Positions 47,196-56,507 of a stretch of DNA of 59,062 bases are shown one piece after another (the first letter of the stretch is position 1; each line of letters starts with the position of its first letter). The notes under the pieces are model-generated. The model saw only the letters and a list, made by a program, of their open reading frames with translations. It made no database searches and was not told the origin of the DNA. A program made the position numbers and the translations under genes. This DNA comes from a virus: positions 1 through 59,062 of the IMG/VR virus record IMGVR_UViG_3300020178_000191; one strand, 5' to 3'.

Positions 47196-48359
47196 TTATT
47201 TCGACAATTTAATGTCTTTTGTTTTACTTATAGCGGCGGTATAAGCAGCCATAGCATTAGATAAATCTTCAGGTTGTGAAGATTCGCCTGCCGCTACATC
47301 ATCTATCTCATTACCACTAGCTTCAACTTTTTTACCAAAGTAACTTTCTTTGATAGTTGCAACTTTAGTTGTAAAGTCTTTCTCATTAGAATACTCAACT
47401 TCTTCAGCAAGTTTGTTGAATTTCTCTTTAGCAGTGTCAGCTAAATCAGCAGACATTTCATCAATGATGTCTTGTCTTTTCATTTCGCCATTTGCTTTGT
47501 TTAGTTCAACATTCTTTTCTACTTGTTCGTTAAGTTTCTTTTCAAGCTCTTCAATTTTGTTTGCTTGATCTTCTAGTACATTGTATTTCTCATCTGGAAC
47601 ATCAATGTAATGATCTTCAAACAATTTCTTTAAGCCAGAAATAAAGTCTTCAGCGATCTCACCTTTGATTCCTCTTTCGATAGCGATAGAGTTCTCTTTC
47701 ATCCATTCTTCAACTACGTAGTTTAAGTATGAATCAACTTTTTCAGTAAGTTCAGCTTTCTGAGCTTCAGTTTCTTCTTTTAATTTTTCTTCATAACTAG
47801 CATTCATCTTTTTCTTCATTTCTGAAACTTTTGATTTCAGAGCAGCTTCAAAGATTGTAGATGCTTTTGCTTTGAAGTCTTCCGATAAGTCTTCATCTTT
47901 AGTTAAAGCTTCAACGTCTGCAGATACGTCAATTAAATCTTCTTCAGATTCTTCTTTCATATCTTTTTTCTTTTCGTCTTCGTGTGACATCTCTTTTTTA
48001 TCTTGCGATTTTTTAAGAGCGTCTAGTGCTGCCTTAGGCATTTCACCTTCTTTAACTTCAGATTTTTTCTCATCCGAATCAGTTTCTTCTTCCTCTTTTA
48101 GCTTAGGCATAGCGTCAGCTGAACCTTGAGCTTTTTGTTGAGGATCACCAGAAACTTGACTTATTTTCTTTGTGGCGTCAGGATTGCTGTCAGTCGGTTT
48201 AGTAACCGCTGAGCCTAAATCTTCAGCATCATTTTTCAGATGAGAAGGTTCAGCCGCTACAGCATTCTTTTTTGGAGCATCAGCTTGCGGATTAGCAGCG
48301 TTAGCTTCTAATACAGCTTCTTGTTCCATCGCCTCAATAGTTTTTTCTGTTTCGGCCAT
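47196..48359 (-). CDS. gp22: prohead scaffold core protein
   Basis: 387 residues (T4 269). Very acidic, Ala/Glu/Lys-rich, with long coiled coils (about 160-330, KMNASYEEKLKEETEAQKAELTEK, EELEKKLNEQVEKNVEL). It lies between the protease and the capsid gene as in T4. It fills the prohead and is degraded by gp21 during maturation. The N-terminal 100 residues are of low complexity and probably extended. A late promoter lies 53 bases upstream. Confidence 0.9.
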   Translation of the reverse strand: MAETEKTIEAMEQEAVLEANAANPQADAPKKNAVAAEPSHLKNDAEDLGSAVTKPTDSNPDATKKISQVSGDPQQKAQGSADAMPKLKEEEETDSDEKKSEVKEGEMPKAALDALKKSQDKKEMSHEDEKKKDMKEESEEDLIDVSADVEALTKDEDLSEDFKAKASTIFEAALKSKVSEMKKKMNASYEEKLKEETEAQKAELTEKVDSYLNYVVEEWMKENSIAIERGIKGEIAEDFISGLKKLFEDHYIDVPDEKYNVLEDQANKIEELEKKLNEQVEKNVELNKANGEMKRQDIIDEMSADLADTAKEKFNKLAEEVEYSNEKDFTTKVATIKESYFGKKVEASGNEIDDVAAGESSQPEDLSNAMAAYTAAISKTKDIKLSK

Positions 48360-48411
48360 TGAAAATCTCCTTTTTTTCTTTATAAACGTTTATAAATTTT
48401 CTTTGTAGATA

Positions 48412-48419
48412 TATTTATA
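48412..48419 (-). promoter_or_regulatory. T4-type late promoter TATAAATA for gp22-gp23
   Basis: An exact TATAAATA on the minus strand, 53 bases upstream of the scaffold gene, followed by a short AT-rich leader with AGGAGA. Confidence 0.75.
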
Positions 48420-48422
48420 AAA

Positions 48423-49067
48423 CTACAGCTTTTTAAGAAACGATTCGAAGACTTTTAATTTAGCTTCTTCTAATGAACGCTGTCTAGCGGTACGGACTTG
48501 ATTTTTCCAAGATTCTATGTCTTTTTCCTTGAGTACACCATTGTCCCAAATCCATTCTTTACTCTCCATAATACCTTCTACGAAAGCGTCTGGAGCAGAT
48601 GGATCTGCCACAATATCAGCGGCCGTAGCTAAGTAAAAATCATCTTTTACATAGTTTACACCGTTTCTTTGTATTAAAGACCCCATACCTCGACTAGATA
48701 CTCCTAATTGAGCACCCTCGTCAATAAGACCTTTTACGATCTTTCCGTATGGTGTGTCCATAATTTTTGCCTCACCAATAAAATCTTTGCCGTCCTGTTT
48801 CAATGACTTAACCATATGACAAACTCTTTCTAAATTAACAGTCGGTCCGTCAGGATGTCCTAACTCGCCAAAGGCTCTATTTTTATTGATAAATTCTTTT
48901 GTGTATCGATTCACTTCTCTAACCAAGATTTCTCTAGGATAGACTCTTCCATTTCTATTTTTAATTTCAGATTGTAAGAATACACCTCTTATCTTGTATT
49001 CTTTTTTGCCGTTATTTTCTTCTATAAGATATTCGGCGTTTTGTACTTCTTCGGAAATAAGTTTCAT
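48423..49067 (-). CDS. gp21: prohead protease (S77 family)
   Basis: 214 residues (T4 212). GVFLQSEIKNRNGRVYP, AFGELGHPDGPTVNLERVCHMV (His71) and IDEGAQLGVSSRGMG (Ser124/125) contain the conserved His and Ser of the assemblin-like S77 fold. It cleaves scaffold, capsid and internal proteins at (L/I)-x-E sites. Many virion proteins in this window carry such sites after a short leader. A late box lies 22 bases upstream. Confidence 0.93.
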   Translation of the reverse strand: MKLISEEVQNAEYLIEENNGKKEYKIRGVFLQSEIKNRNGRVYPREILVREVNRYTKEFINKNRAFGELGHPDGPTVNLERVCHMVKSLKQDGKDFIGEAKIMDTPYGKIVKGLIDEGAQLGVSSRGMGSLIQRNGVNYVKDDFYLATAADIVADPSAPDAFVEGIMESKEWIWDNGVLKEKDIESWKNQVRTARQRSLEEAKLKVFESFLKKL

Positions 49068-49088
49068 AAATTCTCTCTCTTATGTATA

Positions 49089-49096
49089 TATTTATA
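49089..49096 (-). promoter_or_regulatory. T4-type late promoter TATAAATA for the prohead protease
   Basis: An exact TATAAATA on the minus strand 22 bases upstream of gp21, with the ribosome-binding site (AGAGA) in the short leader. Confidence 0.75.
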
Positions 49097-49124
49097 AACT
49101 TTTTTATCTATAAACTACAATTAT

Positions 49125-49376
49125 TTAACTTCTCGGTGAGCCAACAGCCGCTACTGAACCTGCAAATGTAACTTCATCTGTAGGGTGTTTTTCTATAATG
49201 ATTTCATCACCCGCTAAATGTAAATAAGCAGTTCCAATAGTTACTGAACCACCGTCTTCTTTTAATGTTACTGTTTGAGCATTAGCTGTTGCTACACATC
49301 TAACAAAAACAGCTCCGCCAATATCATTGTCCGTAACGTTAGTTGTAGCAGAACCTTTTATTATAAATGTTGCCAT
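49125..49376 (-). CDS. 83-residue beta-rich virion protein
   Basis: MATFIIKGSATTNVTDNDIGGAVFVRCVATANAQTVTLKEDGGSVTIGTAYLHLAGDEIIIEKHPTD is split here only for description: the segments IIKGSATTN, VFVRCVATANAQTVTL and EIIIEKHPTDEVTFAGS form short beta strands. It looks like a small head decoration protein. It lies between the gp67/68-like genes and gp21. The family is unknown to me, but small beta proteins at this spot occur in marine T4-like phages. Confidence 0.55.
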   Translation of the reverse strand: MATFIIKGSATTNVTDNDIGGAVFVRCVATANAQTVTLKEDGGSVTIGTAYLHLAGDEIIIEKHPTDEVTFAGSVAAVGSPRS

Positions 49377-49377
49377 T

Positions 49378-49620
49378 TTATTTTTCTCCTAATTGTTCTA
49401 ATATTTCTTTATCAAAATATTCATCAAATTCTTCTAAATTAATATTATGAAATTCTGCTATCTTATTAACAGCATTTTCAAATCTTTTAATAGCATTACC
49501 TTGTTCTTTTTCAATCAATTTAAATATATCACTTACAGCTTCTTTCATTTTAGGACTTAATTCCTTAAATGCTTTAGAATCTATTTGTAAGTTTTCTTTA
49601 ACTATTCGGCTCACCTGCAT
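49378..49620 (-). CDS. prohead core-type small helical protein
   Basis: 80 residues: MQVSRIVKENLQIDSKAFKE, then LSPKMKEAVSDIFKLIEK, ending FDEYFDKEILEQLGEK. Helical and acidic. It lies where T4 has gp67/gp68 (between portal and protease). The N-terminus with VKEN could be a prohead-protease site. A prohead core or internal role is inferred from position. Confidence 0.55.
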   Translation of the reverse strand: MQVSRIVKENLQIDSKAFKELSPKMKEAVSDIFKLIEKEQGNAIKRFENAVNKIAEFHNINLEEFDEYFDKEILEQLGEK

Positions 49621-49927
49621 CTTCTACACCTTGTGATAAGTCTATTTGTGCTTCACCATCAGCAGATTGTCCTGCTGTTGTAGTTGGCGAAATTGAACCG
49701 TCTGGATTAAAAGTTCCTGGATCTGCTACAACCGGTTTAGGGTCGCTATAATCTGCTGCCTCAACATTTCCATTAAACATATTACCAGCAATATCTTTTC
49801 TAGCATTATCCAAAGCATTTGCTACTTTATCTCTTAAAGCGTCTTTAAATGCTTCTCCAGCATCTATGCTGTTACCTTGTGATAACTGATCTATAAAGTT
49901 TTTTGTGTTGTCATTTATATCTGCCAT
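49598..49927 (-). CDS. gp67: prohead core protein (gp67-like)
   Basis: 109 residues. The N-terminal part SIDAGEAFKDALRDKVANAL with DNARKDIAGNMFNG resembles the prohead core gp67 of cyanophages, which has the same KVxxALxxxRKxIAxxxxNG pattern. The C-terminus is low-complexity and acidic. It overlaps the next gene by 23 bases and follows the portal gene with a 12-base gap, as in T4 gene order. Confidence 0.65.
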   Translation of the reverse strand: MADINDNTKNFIDQLSQGNSIDAGEAFKDALRDKVANALDNARKDIAGNMFNGNVEAADYSDPKPVVADPGTFNPDGSISPTTTAGQSADGEAQIDLSQGVEDAGEPNS

Positions 49928-49939
49928 AATTTACTCCTT

Positions 49940-51457
49940 TTATATATTTTCTAAATCGGAAGATTGAGCTGTAGGACTAGCAATAATGCCGTCATCAATT
50001 TCTTTTTTGATTTGTTTATCCATATTCTCAATTTCTCTTTCGTTTTGTTTAAGTACATTTTTTCTAACATATTCTACAGAAAAATACTTACCAATGTAAT
50101 CTCTCATTTCATTGGCTAATGCTAATCTTTCTCTTAACATTTCTGTTTGTTTTAATTCGGCGAAATGGCCATCTTGTAAGAAATCATAATTAATACTATC
50201 TCTTACTGTATACCAATCGTCTTCACTTATAATACCTTTTAAGATTAATTGTGTTCTTAATAAATCATTAAAAAGTTCAGTAAATTTCTTTCTTAATCTT
50301 TGAACAAATTTAGTAAACTTCAATTCATCTCTAGTAATTTCTGAAGCTCTACCTAAATTAAATCCTTGATTTGCTTCTAATCTACTTGCCGGAACATTTA
50401 AACTTCTATAAAGTTTTGCTCTAAAGTATTCTATATCAGCAATTTCTCCTAAATTTTGGCCGCCAGGTAGTGTAGTAATATCTGTACCTCTACCACCCTC
50501 TCTACTTGGTAACCAAAAGTCTTCTAACATTGACATATAGTTTCTATCATCTCTAATCTCACCTGTAGAAGCGTCATAAACAAGTTTGTTTCTATATCTT
50601 GCCATTACATCACGTAGATATTGTTCAGCTTTTACTTTTGGTAGATTACCAACGTCAATCTTAAATATTCTTCTTTCTGGTGCTCTTGCTATTCTGTAAA
50701 TAACAGTAGCGTCTTCTATCATTCTTAATTGATTAACAGGTTTAATCGCCTTATGTAAATAAGACAATACCATATTTTTGTTTTGGTCAATTAATCCTGA
50801 AGGGCAAAAAGCAATTGTGTCTGGTGCTATTTTAATACCAGCACCTGAAGTTGAACCAGAAACACCTTTTTCATTATAAACAAAGTATTCAACATACTCA
50901 TCTACTACTGAAAGGCCGTGTGGAACAGGTCCGTCTGGTCTTTTCTTTCTGATCTCTCTAATCTTTTTAACTTTACGAGGATCAATATATTTTAATTCTG
51001 TAATACCTTTTACAGGTGAATTTCTATCTATAATTTTGTGATAATAAATTCTGCCATCTACGTACCATCTTCTAAAGATGTCGTGGCCTTTTGTATTAAA
51101 GTTTAATAATCTTAATACTTGCTTAAATTCGTCTTCTATTTTTCTTCTTACTTCTTGTCCGTAAGGCAAATCTGATACATTTACTCTTACAGCGTCTTTC
51201 AATTCATTAGCGACAATAGCTTCGTTGACAATATCTTCAATTGCCATATCACACTCGGGGTGTAATGCTACTTCTCTATATCTACGTATTAAATCCGCCT
51301 CACTCTTTGCCGTACCTTCCATATCAAGGTACTGACCAAAATAACCTCCAGCGGCAACCGTTTGTGTACCGTCATCTGCTTGGGTTGTTGTGAAACTTTG
51401 TTTTGGATCGGCTTGTTTTTTAGCCCTTGTAATACTAAATCCAAATAATTCAGCCAT
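49940..51457 (-). CDS. gp20: portal protein
   Basis: 505 residues (T4 524). FGQYLDMEGTAKSEADLIRRYREVALHPECDMAIEDIVNEAIV, YYHKIIDRNSPVKGITELKYIDPRKVKKIRE, YIDPRKV and NLGRASEITRDELKFTKFVQRLRKKF are characteristic of gp20. It forms the dodecameric portal ring for DNA packaging and exit. An AGGAGA ribosome-binding site precedes it and a late-like box (TATAAGTA) lies 22 bases upstream. Confidence 0.95.
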   Translation of the reverse strand: MAELFGFSITRAKKQADPKQSFTTTQADDGTQTVAAGGYFGQYLDMEGTAKSEADLIRRYREVALHPECDMAIEDIVNEAIVANELKDAVRVNVSDLPYGQEVRRKIEDEFKQVLRLLNFNTKGHDIFRRWYVDGRIYYHKIIDRNSPVKGITELKYIDPRKVKKIREIRKKRPDGPVPHGLSVVDEYVEYFVYNEKGVSGSTSGAGIKIAPDTIAFCPSGLIDQNKNMVLSYLHKAIKPVNQLRMIEDATVIYRIARAPERRIFKIDVGNLPKVKAEQYLRDVMARYRNKLVYDASTGEIRDDRNYMSMLEDFWLPSREGGRGTDITTLPGGQNLGEIADIEYFRAKLYRSLNVPASRLEANQGFNLGRASEITRDELKFTKFVQRLRKKFTELFNDLLRTQLILKGIISEDDWYTVRDSINYDFLQDGHFAELKQTEMLRERLALANEMRDYIGKYFSVEYVRKNVLKQNEREIENMDKQIKKEIDDGIIASPTAQSSDLENI

Positions 51458-51478
51458 AATTTATATTCTCCTTACTAC

Positions 51479-51486
51479 TACTTATA
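51479..51486 (-). promoter_or_regulatory. variant late promoter TATAAGTA for the portal gene
   Basis: TATAAGTA differs from the T4 late box at one base and lies 22 bases upstream of gp20, right after the gp19 terminator. The position after a terminator supports use. Confidence 0.5.
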
Positions 51487-51496
51487 AGAGTTTTAA

Positions 51497-51526
51497 AAAG
51501 GCGGCCTGGAGAACCAGGCCACCTTT
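51497..51526 (-). terminator. rho-independent terminator after the tail tube gene
   Basis: A 13-bp stem AAAGGTGGCCTGG/CCAGGCCGCCTTT (one G-T pair) with a tetraloop and a T-run, 8 bases after the gp19 stop. Confidence 0.9.
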
Positions 51527-51533
51527 ACTAATA

Positions 51534-52061
51534 TTAAGTTGTAGTATTTGTTTCAAAGTATTGGTATTGAAATGTTACCGGGAACGTTTCAATAGCCGTT
51601 TTTTCATCATAGTCTAATGCAATTTCACCAATAGATGTCGGGAATGCTCCTCTCAACGTATAGGATTTAATTGTATTACCATTTCTGTCTAAATGATCTA
51701 CAAACGCATCCACTTGATAATCAACTGGATTAGTTAAGCCTTCGTTATCAGACATATTGTTGATACCGTTTTGCCATCTTTCAAAAGCATTTCTTAACTT
51801 AAAGTTTGTGTCATTGTAAACAGTCACAGACCATTCATCAATTGTTCTATCACCTGCTATTTTTATGTTTCTACCTCTAAAGGCTACGTTTACATTTGTA
51901 ACCGTCATAGCTGGAATTGATGTTCCTTGACATAAAAAAGCTAGGTCTTCTATTTCGCCACCAACTTGTGCGTAACCAGGAAAAGGCATTATTACCTTAA
52001 ACTGATTGGCTCTTGCGCCACCGCCAGCAAGTTTAGCTTTGAAGTCGTTTATGTTTGGCAT
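51534..52061 (-). CDS. gp19: tail tube protein
   Basis: 175 residues (T4 163). NDFKAKLAGGGARANQFKVIMPFPGY, LCQGTSIPAMTVTNVNVAFRGRNIKIAGDRT and WSVTVYNDTNFKLRNAFERW are typical of the gp19 family. It forms the inner tube inside the sheath. It is the second tube-fold gene in this window. An AGGAGA site precedes it and a strong terminator follows. Confidence 0.95.
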   Translation of the reverse strand: MPNINDFKAKLAGGGARANQFKVIMPFPGYAQVGGEIEDLAFLCQGTSIPAMTVTNVNVAFRGRNIKIAGDRTIDEWSVTVYNDTNFKLRNAFERWQNGINNMSDNEGLTNPVDYQVDAFVDHLDRNGNTIKSYTLRGAFPTSIGEIALDYDEKTAIETFPVTFQYQYFETNTTT

Positions 52062-52083
52062 ATTTTATTCTCCTTCTCTACTA

Positions 52084-54063
52084 TTAACCGCCAGCAACTT
52101 CGTCAAAGCTGACGCCAGTTCTGGTTGCGATGAATTGAAGTGTAATAAAGTTAATCGATCTAGCAGGTTTAATAAAGATTTCTGCTATAAACTCATTACG
52201 GTCAATTACTTCGCCTGTATTGTTAGTTTCATCACATACTACTAGGAAGTCTGTGATACCTCGTCTACCTTGTACTTCTCGTAAGAATGGCTCTACGATA
52301 TTTCTAAAGTTAGCTCTTGTAAATTCATCATTGAACTCAAAGAGTTGGAATTTAGAAGCTGTAGAGATTGCTTTTTCTAGTACAATAAACAATCTTCTTA
52401 CGTTGATTCTATCAAATGCAGACGGCGCTGATAATCCAGTTTTGTCACCGAAAAGAACTGTACCTTGTCCTGGGAAAAATGCCACAGGATTAACTCTCTT
52501 AGGATACAATTGATCTCTTTGTGCTTTAGTTGGATTGTAAGCTAATTTAACTACGCCTCTTACTTGACCTCTGTTAAAGCCAGCAGGTGAGTACCAAGCG
52601 TCAGCTGTTAAGTCTGTTCTAGCAGCCAAACCAGCCATATCACCATTTAATGGTACATATCTATATACATCATTATATCTGTCGTACATATATTTGTAAC
52701 CACTATCAAAAACAACATATGAAGAAGAATTAATATCTTCATAGAAGTTAATGATATTATTAGTGATTGTAGTTGTATTAGTTATATCAACAACGTGGTT
52801 TCTTGGAGGTGAAACAAACGCAATAGCGTCTTTTCTGTCCTCAGCAATTTGTAAAAGATCATTTACGTGATTTTTACCATCGCCTGGAGTTCCAATTGTT
52901 TCATTAGGTGTTTTACCACCAATGATTAAACCAACGTCAACAGTTTCAGCGTCTTGGAACTTCTCATAAGCAGTTTTTAATTGGCCTGCTGTTACAGCTG
53001 TACCATTAGAACCTGCAGATAGAGAGTTTGTTACTGGTAATTCAATTGCTGATGTGCTATCAAAATCTTTGCTAGCAACATTAGAACCAAAACCATTTGT
53101 AACGCCTAGTGTTGAGTGATCCATCCAGTAAATATATGCTGATCTATTAAAGATAACACTTGGATAGTAGTTTGTTCCGCCTTCGCTTGTTTTAGCGTCA
53201 GCACCTTTTGATACTTTAGAGTAAGTTTCAATAACTTGACCAACAGTACCTGAAATGCCACCGTCTTCGTCAATGACTACAACGTGCATTTCATCATTAG
53301 AACCACCTCTTGCTGAAGCATAAGGTGAAGTGCCTGGAGCACCGTCAACAGAGTCATAATATCTCCATCTTCTTCTAACATTAACACCATCAGTTAAAGC
53401 AGCATTTAATCCGCCTGTTCCTGATTCTTTTCTTACAAAAGTAATAGTGTTTGTTCCTGAGTCGTTTGCTGTTACTCTATATTCAAATCCGTCAGTATAA
53501 TCGTTAGTAGCCGCTGTAGTTGAAAATGCTACAATGTCGCCTACTGCAATACCTGATGAATCATCTAAAATTACTGTAGTGTCGCCAACTGCTGTAGCAG
53601 CGTCATTTACAGTTGTTACGCCTTGTTCTTCAAAGGCAGCTGCTGTTTCACAAACAGAAACAGATAGGTTATTACCCCACGCTCCTGCTGTTCTAGCTGC
53701 CCACGCACCAACAGCCGCTTGACCTGTTGAATAGTTTGAAGTATAGTCATCATTATTATTGATAGTTATACTTGAACCATTAGCAGTAGCGTTGGTTACG
53801 CTTGAATTGGTAGCTCGTACTACTCTTAAAGCATTAGAGTATTGTAGAAAGTTAGCAGCAGTAAAAAAATATTCAAAGTTATTTGAATCTGGTTTACCGA
53901 ACGTATCTACAAGCTCTTGTTCACTAGAGATAGCCACGACCTCATCTAAAGGTCCTTTACGAAATTCGCCAGCAATAGCACCAATAGATGTTGATACTGC
54001 AGGTATAATTCTAGTTAAGTCTTTTTCTTGTACGAGAACACCTGGTGATACTTGAAATGCCAT
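52084..54063 (-). CDS. gp18: tail sheath protein
   Basis: 659 residues, the same as T4. SPGVLVQEKDLTRIIPAVSTSIGAIAGEF, RKGPLDEVVAISSEQELVDTFGKPD and the closing ARSINFITLQFIATRTGVSFDEVAGG are diagnostic of gp18. The middle contains an Ig-like insertion region that is variable between phages. It contracts to drive the tube through the envelope. A late promoter lies about 96 bases upstream. Confidence 0.97.
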   Translation of the reverse strand: MAFQVSPGVLVQEKDLTRIIPAVSTSIGAIAGEFRKGPLDEVVAISSEQELVDTFGKPDSNNFEYFFTAANFLQYSNALRVVRATNSSVTNATANGSSITINNNDDYTSNYSTGQAAVGAWAARTAGAWGNNLSVSVCETAAAFEEQGVTTVNDAATAVGDTTVILDDSSGIAVGDIVAFSTTAATNDYTDGFEYRVTANDSGTNTITFVRKESGTGGLNAALTDGVNVRRRWRYYDSVDGAPGTSPYASARGGSNDEMHVVVIDEDGGISGTVGQVIETYSKVSKGADAKTSEGGTNYYPSVIFNRSAYIYWMDHSTLGVTNGFGSNVASKDFDSTSAIELPVTNSLSAGSNGTAVTAGQLKTAYEKFQDAETVDVGLIIGGKTPNETIGTPGDGKNHVNDLLQIAEDRKDAIAFVSPPRNHVVDITNTTTITNNIINFYEDINSSSYVVFDSGYKYMYDRYNDVYRYVPLNGDMAGLAARTDLTADAWYSPAGFNRGQVRGVVKLAYNPTKAQRDQLYPKRVNPVAFFPGQGTVLFGDKTGLSAPSAFDRINVRRLFIVLEKAISTASKFQLFEFNDEFTRANFRNIVEPFLREVQGRRGITDFLVVCDETNNTGEVIDRNEFIAEIFIKPARSINFITLQFIATRTGVSFDEVAGG

Positions 54064-54158
54064 AGGTTTATTCTCCTCTTTTAATTAGCTAATTGCATTT
54101 TTGTTGTTCAAAACTCGTATTATTCATACGCCCATAGTCAAAGTTTCATTCTTGTAGA

Positions 54159-54166
54159 TATTTATA
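54159..54166 (-). promoter_or_regulatory. T4-type late promoter TATAAATA for sheath and tube
   Basis: An exact TATAAATA on the minus strand in the 114-base gap between gp17 and gp18. A small hairpin (CGTAT/ATACG) is in the leader. Confidence 0.75.
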
Positions 54167-54177
54167 ATACCACAAAA

Positions 54178-55812
54178 TTACATACCTTTACGAATATCTA
54201 CCGGATGCCATACATCTCCGTATTCATCAACCGTAGCCTGTTCATGGTCATTGATACCATCATCTAAAAATCCAAACGGAGCCATATCTTGCTCTATCAA
54301 ATTTTGTTGTTCCACATACATTTGTTGACGAGCATTTGTGTTAGTTAATTCTTTAAAATAAGGTTGATTTGACACCCAGCCAAATATAACACAACACATC
54401 ATCAAGTCGTCATTTGCCCCATCTTCGGCCTGATAACTTTGACCTCTTTTAGCAAAGGTAGATATTTCTTCTATAATCTTAAAGGCGTTAATTATTAATT
54501 TGTCACCCTCTATCAATGTCTTTATATTGGCACAACCTATTCGTTTAATCTGTTTAGTCATACGAACACCTAAAGATGTACCTCGGCCACTATACATAGC
54601 ACCTAGTATTTGACCAGCACGACCTTTTTGAGTTGTCATCATAAGATTGTCATATTCAATTTCGAACTGTAAAGCTTCAGCAATTTGTTGGCCTATATCA
54701 TTGACTTCGGTTAATATATGTGCTCTATTGTATCCTTTACAGACTTGTTCTATAATATTAGGAAAGACAAATGGTTTTACTTCATTGTCTTTATATAAGG
54801 CCACCACCTTGTAAGGCATTTGTGTGACATCAAATACTATAAAGGCAGAATAATCTTTATCCACACCTCTGGATACGTCAACGGTACATATGTATGTGTG
54901 ACCTTTGATTGGTGCCTCAAATACTTCTACACTACCTGAAGACTTTAAAGGATTCATATAAGCCATATTTTTAATTTTAGCAGGACTTATAAGTGTATTA
55001 ACAGAGCCTAAAAATTCACATTCAAACTCTTGTTGAAATTGCTCAGGTGATGTGTTTCTAATTGTTTGTTCTTTCCAGGCCTCATCTCTACCAGGAACTT
55101 CCGACCAATGTACTTCTATAGGTATATAATCGTTTCTTTTATTTTCAGCATCTGTCCATAATTTGTAAAACTGATTCATACCATAAGGGGTTGATACAAT
55201 AATCATCTTTGTATTTTTACCAGATGATATTGTAGGATAAACTGAACTAAAGAAAGATTCGGCAATATTTGTAGGAACGAAAGCAAACTCATCAAGGAAT
55301 ATTATATTATAAGAACCACCTCGAATAGCACTTGAAGAAGTAGCGGCCGCCACAATGGTTGATTTGTTTTCTAATTCAATATTACCTTTGTTCCAATTAA
55401 TAACACCTTGTTGCATCCACTTTGGTAAATTTTCATAGGCTAATTGTAATCTACTTAATATATCTCTGGCAGTAGATGATTTATTGGCAAGTAGGGCTAT
55501 GTTTGAATTAGGATTAAATAAGGCATAATGTAATAGATAAGAAATAGTTGTTGTTGATTTACCTGACTGCCTTGGAAGTTTACATATTGTAAATCTATTA
55601 TTATGAATTGTATTAACTATCTTCTTTTGAAAGTCATACATTTTAAAAGGTACAAGTCCTTCGTCAAGTGATACAATCCTTATATAGTTTTCCATAAAAT
55701 ATAGAGGATCATTGGCACACTTTTGATATTCAACAATCTGTTCTTGTGTAAACTCTACAGGAGTGTTTACTTTTTTAAGATTAGGGTTTCCCAAATATGC
55801 ATCATTACTCAT
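54178..55812 (-). CDS. gp17: terminase large subunit
   Basis: 544 residues (T4 610). Walker A PRQSGKST (80-87), Walker B IIFLDEFAF, the coupling motif IVSTPYG and the nuclease Asp residues in CTVDVSRGVDKDYSAFIVFD and TEVNDIGQQIAEAL are present. It is the packaging motor and headful nuclease. No intron or intein is seen. It overlaps the small ParB-like gene by 8 bases. Confidence 0.97.
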   Translation of the reverse strand: MSNDAYLGNPNLKKVNTPVEFTQEQIVEYQKCANDPLYFMENYIRIVSLDEGLVPFKMYDFQKKIVNTIHNNRFTICKLPRQSGKSTTTISYLLHYALFNPNSNIALLANKSSTARDILSRLQLAYENLPKWMQQGVINWNKGNIELENKSTIVAAATSSSAIRGGSYNIIFLDEFAFVPTNIAESFFSSVYPTISSGKNTKMIIVSTPYGMNQFYKLWTDAENKRNDYIPIEVHWSEVPGRDEAWKEQTIRNTSPEQFQQEFECEFLGSVNTLISPAKIKNMAYMNPLKSSGSVEVFEAPIKGHTYICTVDVSRGVDKDYSAFIVFDVTQMPYKVVALYKDNEVKPFVFPNIIEQVCKGYNRAHILTEVNDIGQQIAEALQFEIEYDNLMMTTQKGRAGQILGAMYSGRGTSLGVRMTKQIKRIGCANIKTLIEGDKLIINAFKIIEEISTFAKRGQSYQAEDGANDDLMMCCVIFGWVSNQPYFKELTNTNARQQMYVEQQNLIEQDMAPFGFLDDGINDHEQATVDEYGDVWHPVDIRKGM

Positions 55813-56107
55813 TAATTATTGCCTCTATATGTGTATAACCTAATTGTAAAGCTCTTGTTACTCTTTGACTTCCTTTATACACACTAAATTCTTTTTCTTT
55901 ATATCTTACACCTAAAGCACCAAATCTAGGAGTTGATATTATTTTATGTTTTATAACCTCGATAGGATTTTCCATTATATCAGTTATCACATCAACACCT
56001 TGATCTAATTTAGTTTTATATTTTTCGTAATGTTTATTATAAACTAAATCACTTATCTTCAGTATCGTCTTGTTCGGGTGTGATCGTTTTGCTTTTAATA
56101 TTTTCAT
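55805..56107 (-). CDS. small ParB-like protein between terminase genes
   Basis: 100 residues. VITDIMENPIEVIKHKIISTPRFGALGVRYKEKEFSVYKGSQRVTRALQLGYTHIEAIINE reads like a small ParB/sulfiredoxin-type domain: NPIEVI, GSQRVTRALQLGYTHI. The DGxxR-like motif is YKGSQRV. The first 20 residues overlap gp16 by 59 bases in another frame, so the start is not certain. It is next to the terminase subunits, and could influence packaging or act on DNA ends. Confidence 0.55.
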   Translation of the reverse strand: MKILKAKRSHPNKTILKISDLVYNKHYEKYKTKLDQGVDVITDIMENPIEVIKHKIISTPRFGALGVRYKEKEFSVYKGSQRVTRALQLGYTHIEAIINE

Positions 56108-56507
56108 TTTTTAACATTTTCTGTAATTCAGCGGTTGATCCAACAAATAATGCGTTTTTTATATTAGCACTTGCCGTTTTAGGTAACTCTTTTAGGTCTT
56201 TAAGTTTCTTTTGTAAGTCTTGTAGTTTATCTACGGTGTCCGCAACGTTTTTAATTAAGGCACCAGCCACCTCATAGGCTCTCGGATGTTGTCCTTCACG
56301 TGCAACATCAAGTATGCCTTCTATGGCTTCTTGTCCTCTTTCTATCAGATTGTAATAGTTTTCTCTACTATACTTGTAATCGTTATCAACGTCTGGAGAT
56401 TCTTTATTTTCTCTACGTGGGACTAGAGGTTTAAATTCTTTTTTCTCAACAGGTGTTTTTGTTTCGACACCTAATATTTCATTAACTCTATCTTCTAATT
56501 TACTCAT
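56049..56507 (-). CDS. gp16: terminase small subunit
   Basis: 152 residues (T4 164). Central coiled coil EAIEGILDVAREGQHPRAYEVAGALIKNVADTVDKLQDLQKKLKDL is the conserved part of gp16, flanked by variable ends. It forms rings that feed DNA to gp17. One-base overlap with the gp15 stop. Clear by sequence pattern and position. Confidence 0.9.
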   Translation of the reverse strand: MSKLEDRVNEILGVETKTPVEKKEFKPLVPRRENKESPDVDNDYKYSRENYYNLIERGQEAIEGILDVAREGQHPRAYEVAGALIKNVADTVDKLQDLQKKLKDLKELPKTASANIKNALFVGSTAELQKMLKNENIKSKTITPEQDDTEDK

